A stretch of DNA of 32,831 nucleotides from NCBI RefSeq assembly GCF_004136635.1, contig NZ_NOIU01000007.1, forward strand, positions 1 to 32,831. Direction: 5' to 3'. The stretch is from Rothia halotolerans. Its GTDB lineage: Bacteria > Actinomycetota > Actinomycetes > Actinomycetales > Micrococcaceae. Below, piece by piece: positions 1 to 7,040 of the stretch. The translations under genes and the position numbers were made by a program. Under the pieces are notes generated by a model. It did not search any database and was not told where the DNA came from. It saw only the letters and a list, made by a program, of their open reading frames with translations. Position 1 is the first letter of the stretch, and every line of letters begins with the position of its first letter.

Positions 1-73
1 CGTCGCGCCACTGGCCCGCGATGAGGATCCCGGTGGGGACTTTGGTCAGCAGCTGATCCACATTGATCGCCAT
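1..73 (-). CDS. Aldehyde dehydrogenase, N-terminal fragment (runs off left edge)
   Basis: Only the first 24 codons lie in the window. The ATG at 73-71 opens MAINVDQLLTKVPTGILIAG followed by QWRD, the usual start of NAD(P)-dependent aldehyde dehydrogenases of the succinate-semialdehyde / 4-aminobutyraldehyde group (a short helix, then the I-x-G-x-W-R-D strand). An AAAGGACGG ribosome site lies upstream on the minus strand at about 83-92. It follows the putrescine oxidase and Usp genes in the same direction with a 91-bp AT-rich gap. A role in oxidising 4-aminobutanal or succinate semialdehyde from putrescine is therefore plausible. The Cys/Glu catalytic residues lie outside the window, so the exact substrate is inference. 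Confidence 0.75.
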   Translation of the reverse strand, partial: MAINVDQLLTKVPTGILIAGQWRD

Positions 74-164
74 ACGATGTTCCGTCCTTTCATGTGCCAT
101 GAGACACATCGGCCTCGCTCCAGTTTACCAATATACAAATTTTGTTATCCAGAGCGACGTCGTC
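74..164 (-). promoter_or_regulatory. AT-rich leader with small palindrome upstream of the aldehyde dehydrogenase
   Basis: The gap between the Usp stop and the aldehyde dehydrogenase start has an AT-rich island (about 122-150) that stands out in this GC-rich DNA. It holds a perfect 11-bp palindrome, ACAAATTTTGT at 135-145. On the minus strand it also holds -10-like hexamers TAAACT (127-122) and TATATT (135-130). I see no good -35 box, so this may be an operator and secondary promoter or simply an A/T-rich leader. Confidence 0.35.
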
Positions 165-1055
165 CTAAGATCTGCCGACGATCGGCAGCTCGCCGGTCCA
201 GGGCTGATCCGCGGACCCGCCCCGTCCCGGGTGGTAGTCCCGCGGCACCACGACCAGCGGGATGGGCAGGCGCGTCAGGATCTTCGCCGTCGTGGAAGAG
301 AGGAAGAGCTCCCCGCGGCGGGCCAGGCGGGAGGAGCCGGCCATCAGCACGGTCCCCTCGCCCCACTCCACCGACTCCACGGCCTCCGCGACCGAGCGGC
401 CGTGCCCGACGACGACCCGCAGCCGCTCCGGGTCCTCCGGCTCGACGGCGGAGGCGGCCACCATCCCCTCGACCGCCTCGCGCGCCCGCGCCGCCTCGCC
501 CCGGCCGCCCTCGGCCAGGCAGATCAGGCGCACGGGCAGCCCGGTGCGGTTCAGCGTCGCGATGGCCTCCTCCAGCAGGCCCCGGGACTCCGGCTCCGGG
601 CTGACGGCGCACGCGATCTCGGTCAGCGGCGCGGGCTCGTAGCCCCGCGGCGCCAGGATCACGGGGATGCGCGAGCGGTGCAGCAGCGCCCCGCCCGCGC
701 TCCCGACGCCGTGCCGCAGCCAGGGGGTCTCCGAGGAGCCGCCGACCACGATCGCGGCCGCGCCGGAGGTCGCGGCGACCTCCATCAGCCCTGCCGGGGC
801 GTTGACCGAGCGGTGCATCCGCAGCTCGAACTCGACGTCCTCGGGCAACAGCTCGGCGGCCGCCGTCAGCCACTGCTTGGCCTGGTCCTCCAGGAGGATC
901 CCGAAGTTGTCCCGCGGCGCGCTGGAGTACTGGTCGTGGGCCCTCAGGACCACGACCACCTCGAGCACCGCCCCGGTGGCCCGGGCGAGCGCGACGCCGA
1001 GGTTCAGGGCGTCGCGCCCCCGCTCGTGAGCGGCGTAGCCGACCACGTACCTCAC
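165..1055 (-). CDS. Double-domain universal stress protein (UspA family)
   Basis: A 296-residue protein of two Usp folds in tandem (about 1-140 and 148-285). The first domain has a nucleotide-loop-like stretch, VVGGSSETPWLRHGVGS, followed by the RIPVILAP strand. The second has VLMAGSSRLARRGELFLSS followed by IPLVVVPRD. The reading frame stays open far upstream, but the GTG at 1055-1053 is preferred: it overlaps the putrescine oxidase TGA (1054-1052) as GTGA, and the protein then begins with the typical first beta strand VRYVVGYAA. Tandem Usp proteins are common in actinobacteria and some bind ATP. Whether this one does is not certain, since the Walker-like glycine spacing is only approximate. 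Its overlap with the oxidase gene suggests co-translation and perhaps a role in stress linked to peroxide made by the oxidase (inference). Confidence 0.85.
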   Translation of the reverse strand: MRYVVGYAAHERGRDALNLGVALARATGAVLEVVVVLRAHDQYSSAPRDNFGILLEDQAKQWLTAAAELLPEDVEFELRMHRSVNAPAGLMEVAATSGAAAIVVGGSSETPWLRHGVGSAGGALLHRSRIPVILAPRGYEPAPLTEIACAVSPEPESRGLLEEAIATLNRTGLPVRLICLAEGGRGEAARAREAVEGMVAASAVEPEDPERLRVVVGHGRSVAEAVESVEWGEGTVLMAGSSRLARRGELFLSSTTAKILTRLPIPLVVVPRDYHPGRGGSADQPWTGELPIVGRS

Positions 1056-2518
1056 AGCGAGTCCAGGATGTCCGCCGCCGTCTTGCGGCCCATGCGCACC
1101 GCGCCGTCCACGTGCTGGTAGCCCTCCGCGGCGAGGTCCGAGCAGGACCAGTGGATCGGGCCCACCGGCGTCGCCTGGTCCTTGCCGTAGCGGTGCAGGC
1201 CGCCCAGGTCGTAGCTGGCAGCGTAGGCCCCGCGGGTCCACTCCTCGGAGCCCCAGTCGGACTCGTAGTAGACCACCGGGTTCTCGGCCTCGGGGCCCAG
1301 CAGCTCGGCGATCGAGGCGAGGATCGCGGCGCGGCGGTCCTCCTCGCTAAGCTCGAACATCGCGTCGGCCTTCTCGTCGGAGACGAAGCCGACGAGCGTG
1401 CCGCGGGACTCCTCCTCGCCGGTGGCGGGGTCGTGGTTGGTGTTGTCGTAGACCTCCTGGACCAGGGAGCCCGCGGAGAAGCAGGTGCCGGACAGGCCCT
1501 TCTCGCGCCAGAACGGGGTCTCATAGACCGCGTGGACCTTGATGACCAGGCCCAGGGACTGGTGCTGGTGCATCTGGTGCTGGCGGCGGGGCAGCGCCGG
1601 GACGAAGCTGACGCGCTCGTACAGGTTCGGCGGGACCGCCATGATCGCGCGCTTGGCCTTCACCCGCAGGACCCGGCCCGAGGACTCGCCCGCCTCGGAG
1701 AACTCCTCGGCCTCGGCGAGGACGGGGTACTCGGCGTCGTCCTCCTGCCAGCGCAGGACGCGGACGGGGTGGCCGGTGACGACGGCGTCGCCCAGCTCCT
1801 CCGCGATGGTCTCCGAGACGGACTGCATGCCGCCCAGGACACGCTGGTCCAGGATGAAGTCCTCGTCCACGAGGTTGGAGAAGGAGCCGGCGGAGGCCGC
1901 CATCAGGACCGCCTGCAGCGTCGAGAAGGCGTGGGCCGGCTTGGTCAGCATGCCGCCGGCGACGAACAGGCCGATGTTGTTGCACGCCTCCTCGTCGTCG
2001 GACTGCTGGCGCAGCCAGTGGTGGAAGGAGATCGTGTCCAGCTCGCGGGCCTTGGGGTGGGCCCAGGGCTCGGTGGGGCCGATCTCGGCGGCGAGGCCGT
2101 CGAGGATGTCGATCAGCCGCTGCATCTCCGCCTCGGTCCGCTCGCCGGCGGGGAACATCTCGCCGGTGTAGCGGCGGACCTGGCCGTCGGCGGAGCGGTA
2201 GATGCCCTCGCCCTCGCGGTAGCGGGAGTAGGTCTTCAGGCCGAGCTCGTCGAGCAGGCCGATCAGCGCGGTCTGGTCCGGGGAGACCCACTGGCCGCCG
2301 ATCTCCAGGAAGGCGCCGTCGATGTGATCGGACCACGTGCGGCCGCCGACCCGCTCGCGGGCCTCCAGGACGGTCACGGTCCTGCCGGCGCGCACCAGGT
2401 CGCGGGCGGCGTTCAGGCCGGAGGGTCCCGCGCCGATCACGACGACGTCGCACTCGCGGACGTCGCCGGACCGGGGCGCGGAGGTCTCGGGTGCGGCGGG
2501 GGTGGGCGTGGAGCTCAT
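1052..2518 (-). CDS. puo: Putrescine oxidase (FAD-dependent amine oxidase)
   Basis: A 488-residue flavin amine oxidase of the MAO/PuO family. The N-terminal FAD Rossmann motif VVVIGAGPSG (residues 25-34) is followed by the adenosine-binding VTVLEARERVGGRTW and the substrate-domain start EIGGQWVSPDQTAL. The C-terminal FAD segment is GYQHVDGAVRMGRKTAADIL. Overall it resembles the Kocuria/Rhodococcus putrescine oxidases, which convert putrescine, O2 and water to 4-aminobutanal, ammonia and H2O2; it has no signal peptide, so it should be cytosolic. The ATG start has GAAAGG about 8 nt upstream. The gene lies between an APC permease (89 bp upstream) and a Usp gene (4-bp overlap). Another primary amine such as cadaverine or tyramine is the main alternative substrate. 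Confidence 0.88.
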   Translation of the reverse strand: MSSTPTPAAPETSAPRSGDVRECDVVVIGAGPSGLNAARDLVRAGRTVTVLEARERVGGRTWSDHIDGAFLEIGGQWVSPDQTALIGLLDELGLKTYSRYREGEGIYRSADGQVRRYTGEMFPAGERTEAEMQRLIDILDGLAAEIGPTEPWAHPKARELDTISFHHWLRQQSDDEEACNNIGLFVAGGMLTKPAHAFSTLQAVLMAASAGSFSNLVDEDFILDQRVLGGMQSVSETIAEELGDAVVTGHPVRVLRWQEDDAEYPVLAEAEEFSEAGESSGRVLRVKAKRAIMAVPPNLYERVSFVPALPRRQHQMHQHQSLGLVIKVHAVYETPFWREKGLSGTCFSAGSLVQEVYDNTNHDPATGEEESRGTLVGFVSDEKADAMFELSEEDRRAAILASIAELLGPEAENPVVYYESDWGSEEWTRGAYAASYDLGGLHRYGKDQATPVGPIHWSCSDLAAEGYQHVDGAVRMGRKTAADILDSL

Positions 2519-2561
2519 GGTCTGACCCTTTCAGAAAATGAATGGTGTTCTTTTATGGTAG

Positions 2562-2577
2562 CCGGGCCGTCGCCCGG
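2562..2577 (-). promoter_or_regulatory. Small hairpin in permease-oxidase spacer
   Basis: In the 89-bp gap between permease and putrescine oxidase, the minus strand carries CCGGGC-GACG-GCCCGG, a 6-bp stem with a 4-nt loop. It is followed by CTACCATAAAAG rather than a T-run. It could be an mRNA-stabilising or attenuating stem that adjusts expression of the oxidase relative to the permease. TACCAT just downstream could act as a weak -10, but I see no -35 box. Confidence 0.35.
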
Positions 2578-2607
2578 ATGGGAAGCCCGCGCGCGGCGGG
2601 CCGCCGG

Positions 2608-4245
2608 TCACCCGGGGGCGGGCTCGCTGCGCAGGTCGATGCCCTCGCGGAAGAACGCCGGCAGCCTCCGTGAGATCACCAGCATCACGACCAGGCCGAG
2701 CAGGATCATCCCAGCCCCGAGGTAGAAGACCAGCCCGATGCCGAAGAGCGAGGAGCCGGAGCCGTAGGAGGGGTCGAAGGAGTCGATGGTGGTGCGGACG
2801 AAGAAGACCAGCAGCAGCACCCCGCCCAGCAGCGGCGCGGCGAAGCGGGCCAGGAAGCCCCGGACCGAGCGGAAGGCATCGCGGCGGAAGTACCACGCGC
2901 AGGCCAGGGCCGTGAGGCCGTAGTAGTAGCAGACCATCAGGCCCAGCGCCGCGATGGTGTCCCACAGGACGTCCTCGGAGATGAAGCGCATGACGGCGTA
3001 GAACACCGCGGCGATCACGGTCGAGGCCACCGTGGCGTAGCTGGGGGTCTGGAAGCGCGGGTGGATCCGCGAGAAGCTCGCGGGCAGGGCCCGGTAGTGC
3101 CCCATGGCCAGCATGGTGCGCGCCGGGGAGATCATGGTGGACTGCAGGGAGGCGATCGAGGACATCAGCACCGCGATGGACATCAGCACGCCCAGCGGGC
3201 CCAGCACCGGCGTGGCGAGCGCGGCGAAGATGTTCTCCTGGATGCTCGCGTTGGTCATCCCGAGCTCGCCGTCGCCGATCCCCGCGAAGGCCAGCGTCCC
3301 GCACGCGACCAGCAGGTACAGGACCACGACGACGCCGATCACCACGATCGCCGCCCGCCCCGGCGTCTTCTCGGGGTTCTTGGTCTCCTCGTTCATGGTC
3401 AGCACCGTGTCCCAGCCCCAGTAGATGAACACCGAGAGGGAGACGCCGGCGGAGAAGGCGGAGAAGGAGTCGATGCCGGCGGGGTTGAACCACTCCAGCT
3501 GCGGCATCTGCCCGTCGAAGGCGGAGCCGTTGGCGGCACGCACCAGGCCGGTGACGGCGAAGGCGATGAGGACCGCCAGCTGGAAGCCGACCAGGGAGAA
3601 CTGGAACCTCTTGGTCTCCTGCAGTCCGCGGTAGGAGATCCAGCAGGCGCCGGCCATGAAGACCAGGCAGGTGCCGACGTTGACGGGCACGTTGCGGGCC
3701 AGCTCGGCGATCCCGGGGTTGCCCGCGATCTGGGAGATCAACAGGTAGAAGAAGTCCACCGCGATGCCGGCCAGGTTGGACAGCACCAGGATGGTCGCCG
3801 CGAGCAGCCCCCAGCCGCCCATCCAGCCGATCCAGGGGCCGAAGGCCTTGGAGACCCAGGTGAACGTGGTGCCCGAGTCGGGCATCGCGTTGTTCAGCTC
3901 GCGGTAGCCGAGCGCCACCAGCAGCATCGGGATGAAGCCCACCAGGAAGATCGCGGGCAGGTGGAAGCCCACCACGGAGACCGTGGGGCCGAGCGCGCCG
4001 GAGAGCGTGTAGGCCGGGGCGATGGTGGAGACGCCGATGACGGCGGCGCCCAGCAGGCCGATGGTCCCGACGCTGAGGCCCTTGGCGGAGGGGACGGCGT
4101 CGGGCCCGGAGTGGGGTGCCGCCCCCGCCCCGGAGTCGACGCCGATGACGACGGAGGATCCGCCGACCTTCCGCACCACCGGCGAGGTGGAGGTGTGGAT
4201 CGGGACCCGGCTCCCGCCGCCGGGGCGGTCCTGACTGCTGCCCAT
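2608..4245 (-). CDS. APC-superfamily amino acid/polyamine permease
   Basis: A 545-residue integral membrane protein with about 12 hydrophobic segments after a polar ~50-residue cytosolic N-terminus. The first membrane helix has the family-typical GLLGAAVIGVSTIAPAYTLSG (substrate loop in TM1), and TM6-7 contains VFIYWGWDTVLTMNEETKNP, a hallmark of APC transporters with the conserved cytosolic E-E-T-K-N-P. The start ATG at 4245 is preceded by GAGGAAC. As the first gene of a run leading into putrescine oxidase and aldehyde dehydrogenase, it most probably imports putrescine or a related amine. The sequence alone does not fix the substrate, and an amino acid is possible. A promoter and operator lie just upstream. 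Confidence 0.9.
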   Translation of the reverse strand: MGSSQDRPGGGSRVPIHTSTSPVVRKVGGSSVVIGVDSGAGAAPHSGPDAVPSAKGLSVGTIGLLGAAVIGVSTIAPAYTLSGALGPTVSVVGFHLPAIFLVGFIPMLLVALGYRELNNAMPDSGTTFTWVSKAFGPWIGWMGGWGLLAATILVLSNLAGIAVDFFYLLISQIAGNPGIAELARNVPVNVGTCLVFMAGACWISYRGLQETKRFQFSLVGFQLAVLIAFAVTGLVRAANGSAFDGQMPQLEWFNPAGIDSFSAFSAGVSLSVFIYWGWDTVLTMNEETKNPEKTPGRAAIVVIGVVVVLYLLVACGTLAFAGIGDGELGMTNASIQENIFAALATPVLGPLGVLMSIAVLMSSIASLQSTMISPARTMLAMGHYRALPASFSRIHPRFQTPSYATVASTVIAAVFYAVMRFISEDVLWDTIAALGLMVCYYYGLTALACAWYFRRDAFRSVRGFLARFAAPLLGGVLLLVFFVRTTIDSFDPSYGSGSSLFGIGLVFYLGAGMILLGLVVMLVISRRLPAFFREGIDLRSEPAPG

Positions 4246-4275
4246 ACGAGGTTCCTCACGTGTGACGATGCGTAA

Positions 4276-4294
4276 AAACGAACGTAGTTCGTTT
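4276..4294 (-). promoter_or_regulatory. 19-bp operator-like inverted repeat of the polyamine operon
   Basis: AAACGAACGTAGTTCGTTT is a perfect inverted repeat: 8-bp arms with 3 nt between. It sits about 10 bp downstream of the predicted transcription start and 30 bp before the permease ATG. The A/T-rich ends with ACGAAC half-sites resemble TetR-family operators. A repressor bound here would block elongation or initiation. No regulator gene lies in the window next to it. Confidence 0.65.
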
Positions 4295-4307
4295 ATTCCC
4301 TGGTGGG

Positions 4308-4336
4308 AGCCTACGCTCCGATCGGGCTCCTGTGAA
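4308..4336 (-). promoter_or_regulatory. Sigma70-type promoter for the polyamine operon
   Basis: Minus-strand TTCACA (4336-4331) and TAGGCT (4313-4308) are separated by exactly 17 bp, matching TTGACA/TANNNT well for an actinobacterium. Transcription would start near 4301, immediately before the inverted repeat at 4276-4294 and about 55 nt before the permease start codon. Confidence 0.6.
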
Positions 4337-4498
4337 GCCCCTCACGTTTCCGGCGCGTTAAATCGCCCCGACATGGCCCGTCCTCCCCCGGGAGGCCGCG
4401 GACGGCCGCGACTCGGATAGCATGGCCGTGGCCCATCCGGGGACTCCGTCCCGCCCGCGGCGCCGCCGTGCCCCCGCCCCCGTCGACACGAGGTCCGC

Positions 4499-5578
4499 GT
4501 GCAGCTCGCCGAGTCCCTCCCCTCCTTCGTCTCCCTGCTCCTGGGAGCCGGCGTCCTCGCCTACTGCGTCAGCGGGTTCCGCCGCGCCGGGTACCGGCTG
4601 CGGTACGGGATGGTCGCCGTCGTCGGGGCGCTCATGGTGCTCGACGCCGTGAGCTCCCTGCTGGCCGACGTCCGCTGGCCGTGGCTCAGCGCCGTCGTCT
4701 CCGTGGCCTCGCTGCTGACGCTGCTGGCGATCTTCGTCGGCTACTTCGTCCTGGCCGTGTTCCTCCTGGTCAACGGCGTCGTGCTGCTGCGCAGGGAGGG
4801 CCGGCGGATCTCCAACGCGCTCTCCCTGGCGGCGGGACTGTGGATGGTCGCGCTGCCCTTCGCGCCCTTCCTCGTCCTGCTGGTGGGCCCCCTCGGCGAC
4901 GCCGGGACGGTCCTGTTCGCGGCCGTCTTCTCCGCCCTCCTGCTGGGCACCGCCTACCTGGGCTTCTGCTTCCTGGGATTCCTGATCTCGGCGGTGGGGT
5001 ACCGGAGGTTCTCGGCCCGGCTGCACCCGCGCTACATCATCGTCCTGGGCGCCGGGCTGGTGCAGGGGCGGGTGACCCCGCTGCTGGCCGGTCGCATCGG
5101 CCGGGCCCTGGAGCTGTACCGCCGCGAGCGCGCGCTCGGCCGCGAGCCGGTGCTGATCCCCAGCGGCGGCCGGGGGCCGGACGAGCCCCGCGCCGAGGGC
5201 GAGGCCATGCGGGAGTACATGGTGGAACAGGGGATCCCCCCGGAGTCGATCCTGGTGGAGGACCGGGCCGCCACGACGTCGGAGAACCTGCGCTTCTCCC
5301 GCGAGCTGATCGACGCCCCGGAGGCGGAGGTCTCGGTCGTGACGAGCGACTACCACGTCTACCGCGCCGCAATGCTGATGCGCCGGGAGGGGCTGCGGGG
5401 CACCGTGACCGGCTCCCGGACCGCCGCCTACTACGTGCCGAGCGCGTTCCTGCGGGAGTTCGCGGCGATCATGGTGATGAACCGCGTCGCGCACCTGGTG
5501 GTGCTGGGGGTGATGACGCTCGCCGTGGCGGGGTTCTTCGGGCTCGCCTACGCGGCGGGGGTCAGTGCGGGCGGCTGA
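4499..5578 (+). CDS. YdcF/SanA-like DUF218 membrane protein
   Basis: A 359-residue protein. Five or so hydrophobic helices (about 8-26, 36-58, 62-95, 105-130, 136-166) precede a DUF218 (YdcF/ElyC/SanA) domain at about 178-305, and a last helix lies near 325-350. The domain shows YIIVLGAGLVQGRVTPLLAGR, SGGRGPDEPRAEGEAM, the acidic EDRAATTSENL and VVTSDYHVYRAAM, all recognisable family motifs. The start is GTG at 4499 with GAGG about 6 nt upstream; TAGCAT at 4418-4423 could be a -10 box, without a clear -35. DUF218 proteins are tied to cell-envelope processes (ElyC in peptidoglycan precursor/lipid carrier use, SanA in envelope permeability), but the activity is unproven. The gene is divergent from the permease operon and convergent with the downstream flavoprotein. 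Confidence 0.85.
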   Translation: MQLAESLPSFVSLLLGAGVLAYCVSGFRRAGYRLRYGMVAVVGALMVLDAVSSLLADVRWPWLSAVVSVASLLTLLAIFVGYFVLAVFLLVNGVVLLRREGRRISNALSLAAGLWMVALPFAPFLVLLVGPLGDAGTVLFAAVFSALLLGTAYLGFCFLGFLISAVGYRRFSARLHPRYIIVLGAGLVQGRVTPLLAGRIGRALELYRRERALGREPVLIPSGGRGPDEPRAEGEAMREYMVEQGIPPESILVEDRAATTSENLRFSRELIDAPEAEVSVVTSDYHVYRAAMLMRREGLRGTVTGSRTAAYYVPSAFLREFAAIMVMNRVAHLVVLGVMTLAVAGFFGLAYAAGVSAGG

Positions 5579-5645
5579 GGGCTGCGGCCGCGCGGGCCGA
5601 AGGCGCAGGGGCGCCCCAGCCGGTCGGCCGGGCGGTCTCCCACCC

Positions 5646-7040
5646 CTAGATCCCCCGCCCGGGAGTGAGGATCCCGTGCGGATCCAGCGCCGCCTTGACC
5701 GCCCGCTGGGCCGCGAGCGTCGCGGCGTCGAACTGCAGCGGCAGCTCGCGGTGCTTGGCGGAGCCGACGCCGTGCTCCCCGCTGATGACCCCGCCCAGCT
5801 CGATCGCCAGCTCGGTGATCCGGTCCACCACGGCCTCGGCCCGCGCCCGGTCCTCCGGGGTCTCGTCGGACTCCACGGCCGGGTGCAGGTTCCCGTCCCC
5901 GGCGTGGGCGAGGATGCTGACCCCGCGCCCCGACTCCTCGGCGATGCGCTGCACCCCGCGGATCATCTCCACCAGCTGCGCGACCGGGACGCCGACGTCG
6001 CAGTGCACCGCGTACCGCCCCGCCATGAGGGCCCCGTTGGCCAGCCGCCGCGCCTCCATCAGGGCCGTGCCCTCCTGGGAGCCGGTCTCGGCGGCGCCGT
6101 GGCGGCGGCAAGTCTCCAGCAGGATACCGGCGTCGCGGGCGGCCGTGGGTCCCACGGTCTGGCCGAGCAGCAGGGCGGCCTCGGGCTGCGGCAGGCCGCT
6201 GGGCCGGAAGCGCTCGATCAGCCGCGCGCACACCGCGTCGATCATCTCCAGGGTCTCCGGGCGCGGCGAGGTCGAGACGATCTCGGTCACGGCGCGCCCG
6301 GCGGCCTCGAGGTCGTCGAAGCTGGCCATGAACGTCTGCGGCGGCCCCTCCGGTAGCGGCTCGAGCCGCACCGTGGCGCGGGTGATGACGCCGAGGGTGC
6401 CCTCCGATCCCACGAACAGCGGGGTCATGTTCAGCCCTGTGGAGTTCTTCAGGGTCCGGGCGCCGGTGCGGATCACGCTCCCGTCGGCCAGCACCACCTC
6501 CAGGGCGGCGACGGCGTCGGCGGTGGTCCCGTGCGCGATGCAGCGCAGGCCGCCCGCGTTGGTCGCGATGTTCCCGCCCACCGTGGAGAGGTGGGCGCTG
6601 GCCGGGTCGGGCGCGAAGAACAGGCCGTGGGCCTGCGCCGCGCGGTCCAGCTCGGAGGTGATCACCCCGGGCTCGACGTCGGCCAGCCGGTTCGCGGCGT
6701 CGATCTCCAGGACGCGGTCCATCGCCTCCAGGGAGACGACCAGCCCGCCCGGATAGGCGACCGCCCCGCCGGACAGCCCGGAGCCGGCCCCGCGCACCGA
6801 GACCGGCGTCCGGTGCTCGTCGGCCCAGGCCAGGGCGGCGGAGACGTCCTCGGTGCTCGAGGCCAACACGACGCCGGCCGGCATCCCCTCCGGCTCGGCG
6901 AGCGACATGTCCGCGACGTAGGGCTCCACGCCCTCGCCGGTGATCAGCCGCCCGCCCAGCCGGGAGCGGAGCGCGTCGAGCGACACCTCATCCACCGCCG
7001 CGCCGCCTCCGCCAGCGTCCGCACCGCCTCCGTCCGTCAC
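5646..7040 (-). CDS. FAD-linked 2-hydroxyacid dehydrogenase (GlcD / D-2-hydroxyglutarate dehydrogenase family)
   Basis: A 464-residue flavoprotein of the VAO/PCMH family. The FAD pyrophosphate loop is SVRGAGSGLSGGA (residues 81-93), with the cofactor-domain motifs TVGGNIATNAGG and KNSTGLN...FVGSEGTLGVIT further on. The C-terminal substrate domain has HAGDGNLH (379-386) and GEHGVGSAKH (421-430), whose His/Glu residues bind metal and substrate in D-2-hydroxyglutarate and D-lactate dehydrogenases. The GTG start at 7040-7038 overlaps the TGA of the preceding glutamate dehydrogenase (GTGA), so the two are probably co-translated. That link to a 2-oxoglutarate enzyme favours D-2-hydroxyglutarate as substrate, which would be oxidised to 2-oxoglutarate. 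Glycolate or D-lactate remain alternatives. The family is clear; the substrate is inference. Confidence 0.88.
   Translation of the reverse strand: MTDGGGADAGGGGAAVDEVSLDALRSRLGGRLITGEGVEPYVADMSLAEPEGMPAGVVLASSTEDVSAALAWADEHRTPVSVRGAGSGLSGGAVAYPGGLVVSLEAMDRVLEIDAANRLADVEPGVITSELDRAAQAHGLFFAPDPASAHLSTVGGNIATNAGGLRCIAHGTTADAVAALEVVLADGSVIRTGARTLKNSTGLNMTPLFVGSEGTLGVITRATVRLEPLPEGPPQTFMASFDDLEAAGRAVTEIVSTSPRPETLEMIDAVCARLIERFRPSGLPQPEAALLLGQTVGPTAARDAGILLETCRRHGAAETGSQEGTALMEARRLANGALMAGRYAVHCDVGVPVAQLVEMIRGVQRIAEESGRGVSILAHAGDGNLHPAVESDETPEDRARAEAVVDRITELAIELGGVISGEHGVGSAKHRELPLQFDAATLAAQRAVKAALDPHGILTPGRGI

Noticed and set aside
5579-5645. A terminator between the DUF218 gene and the flavoprotein
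   Set aside because: GGGGCGCCCC and nearby GC-rich pieces give only a short, loop-less dyad; too weak to call.
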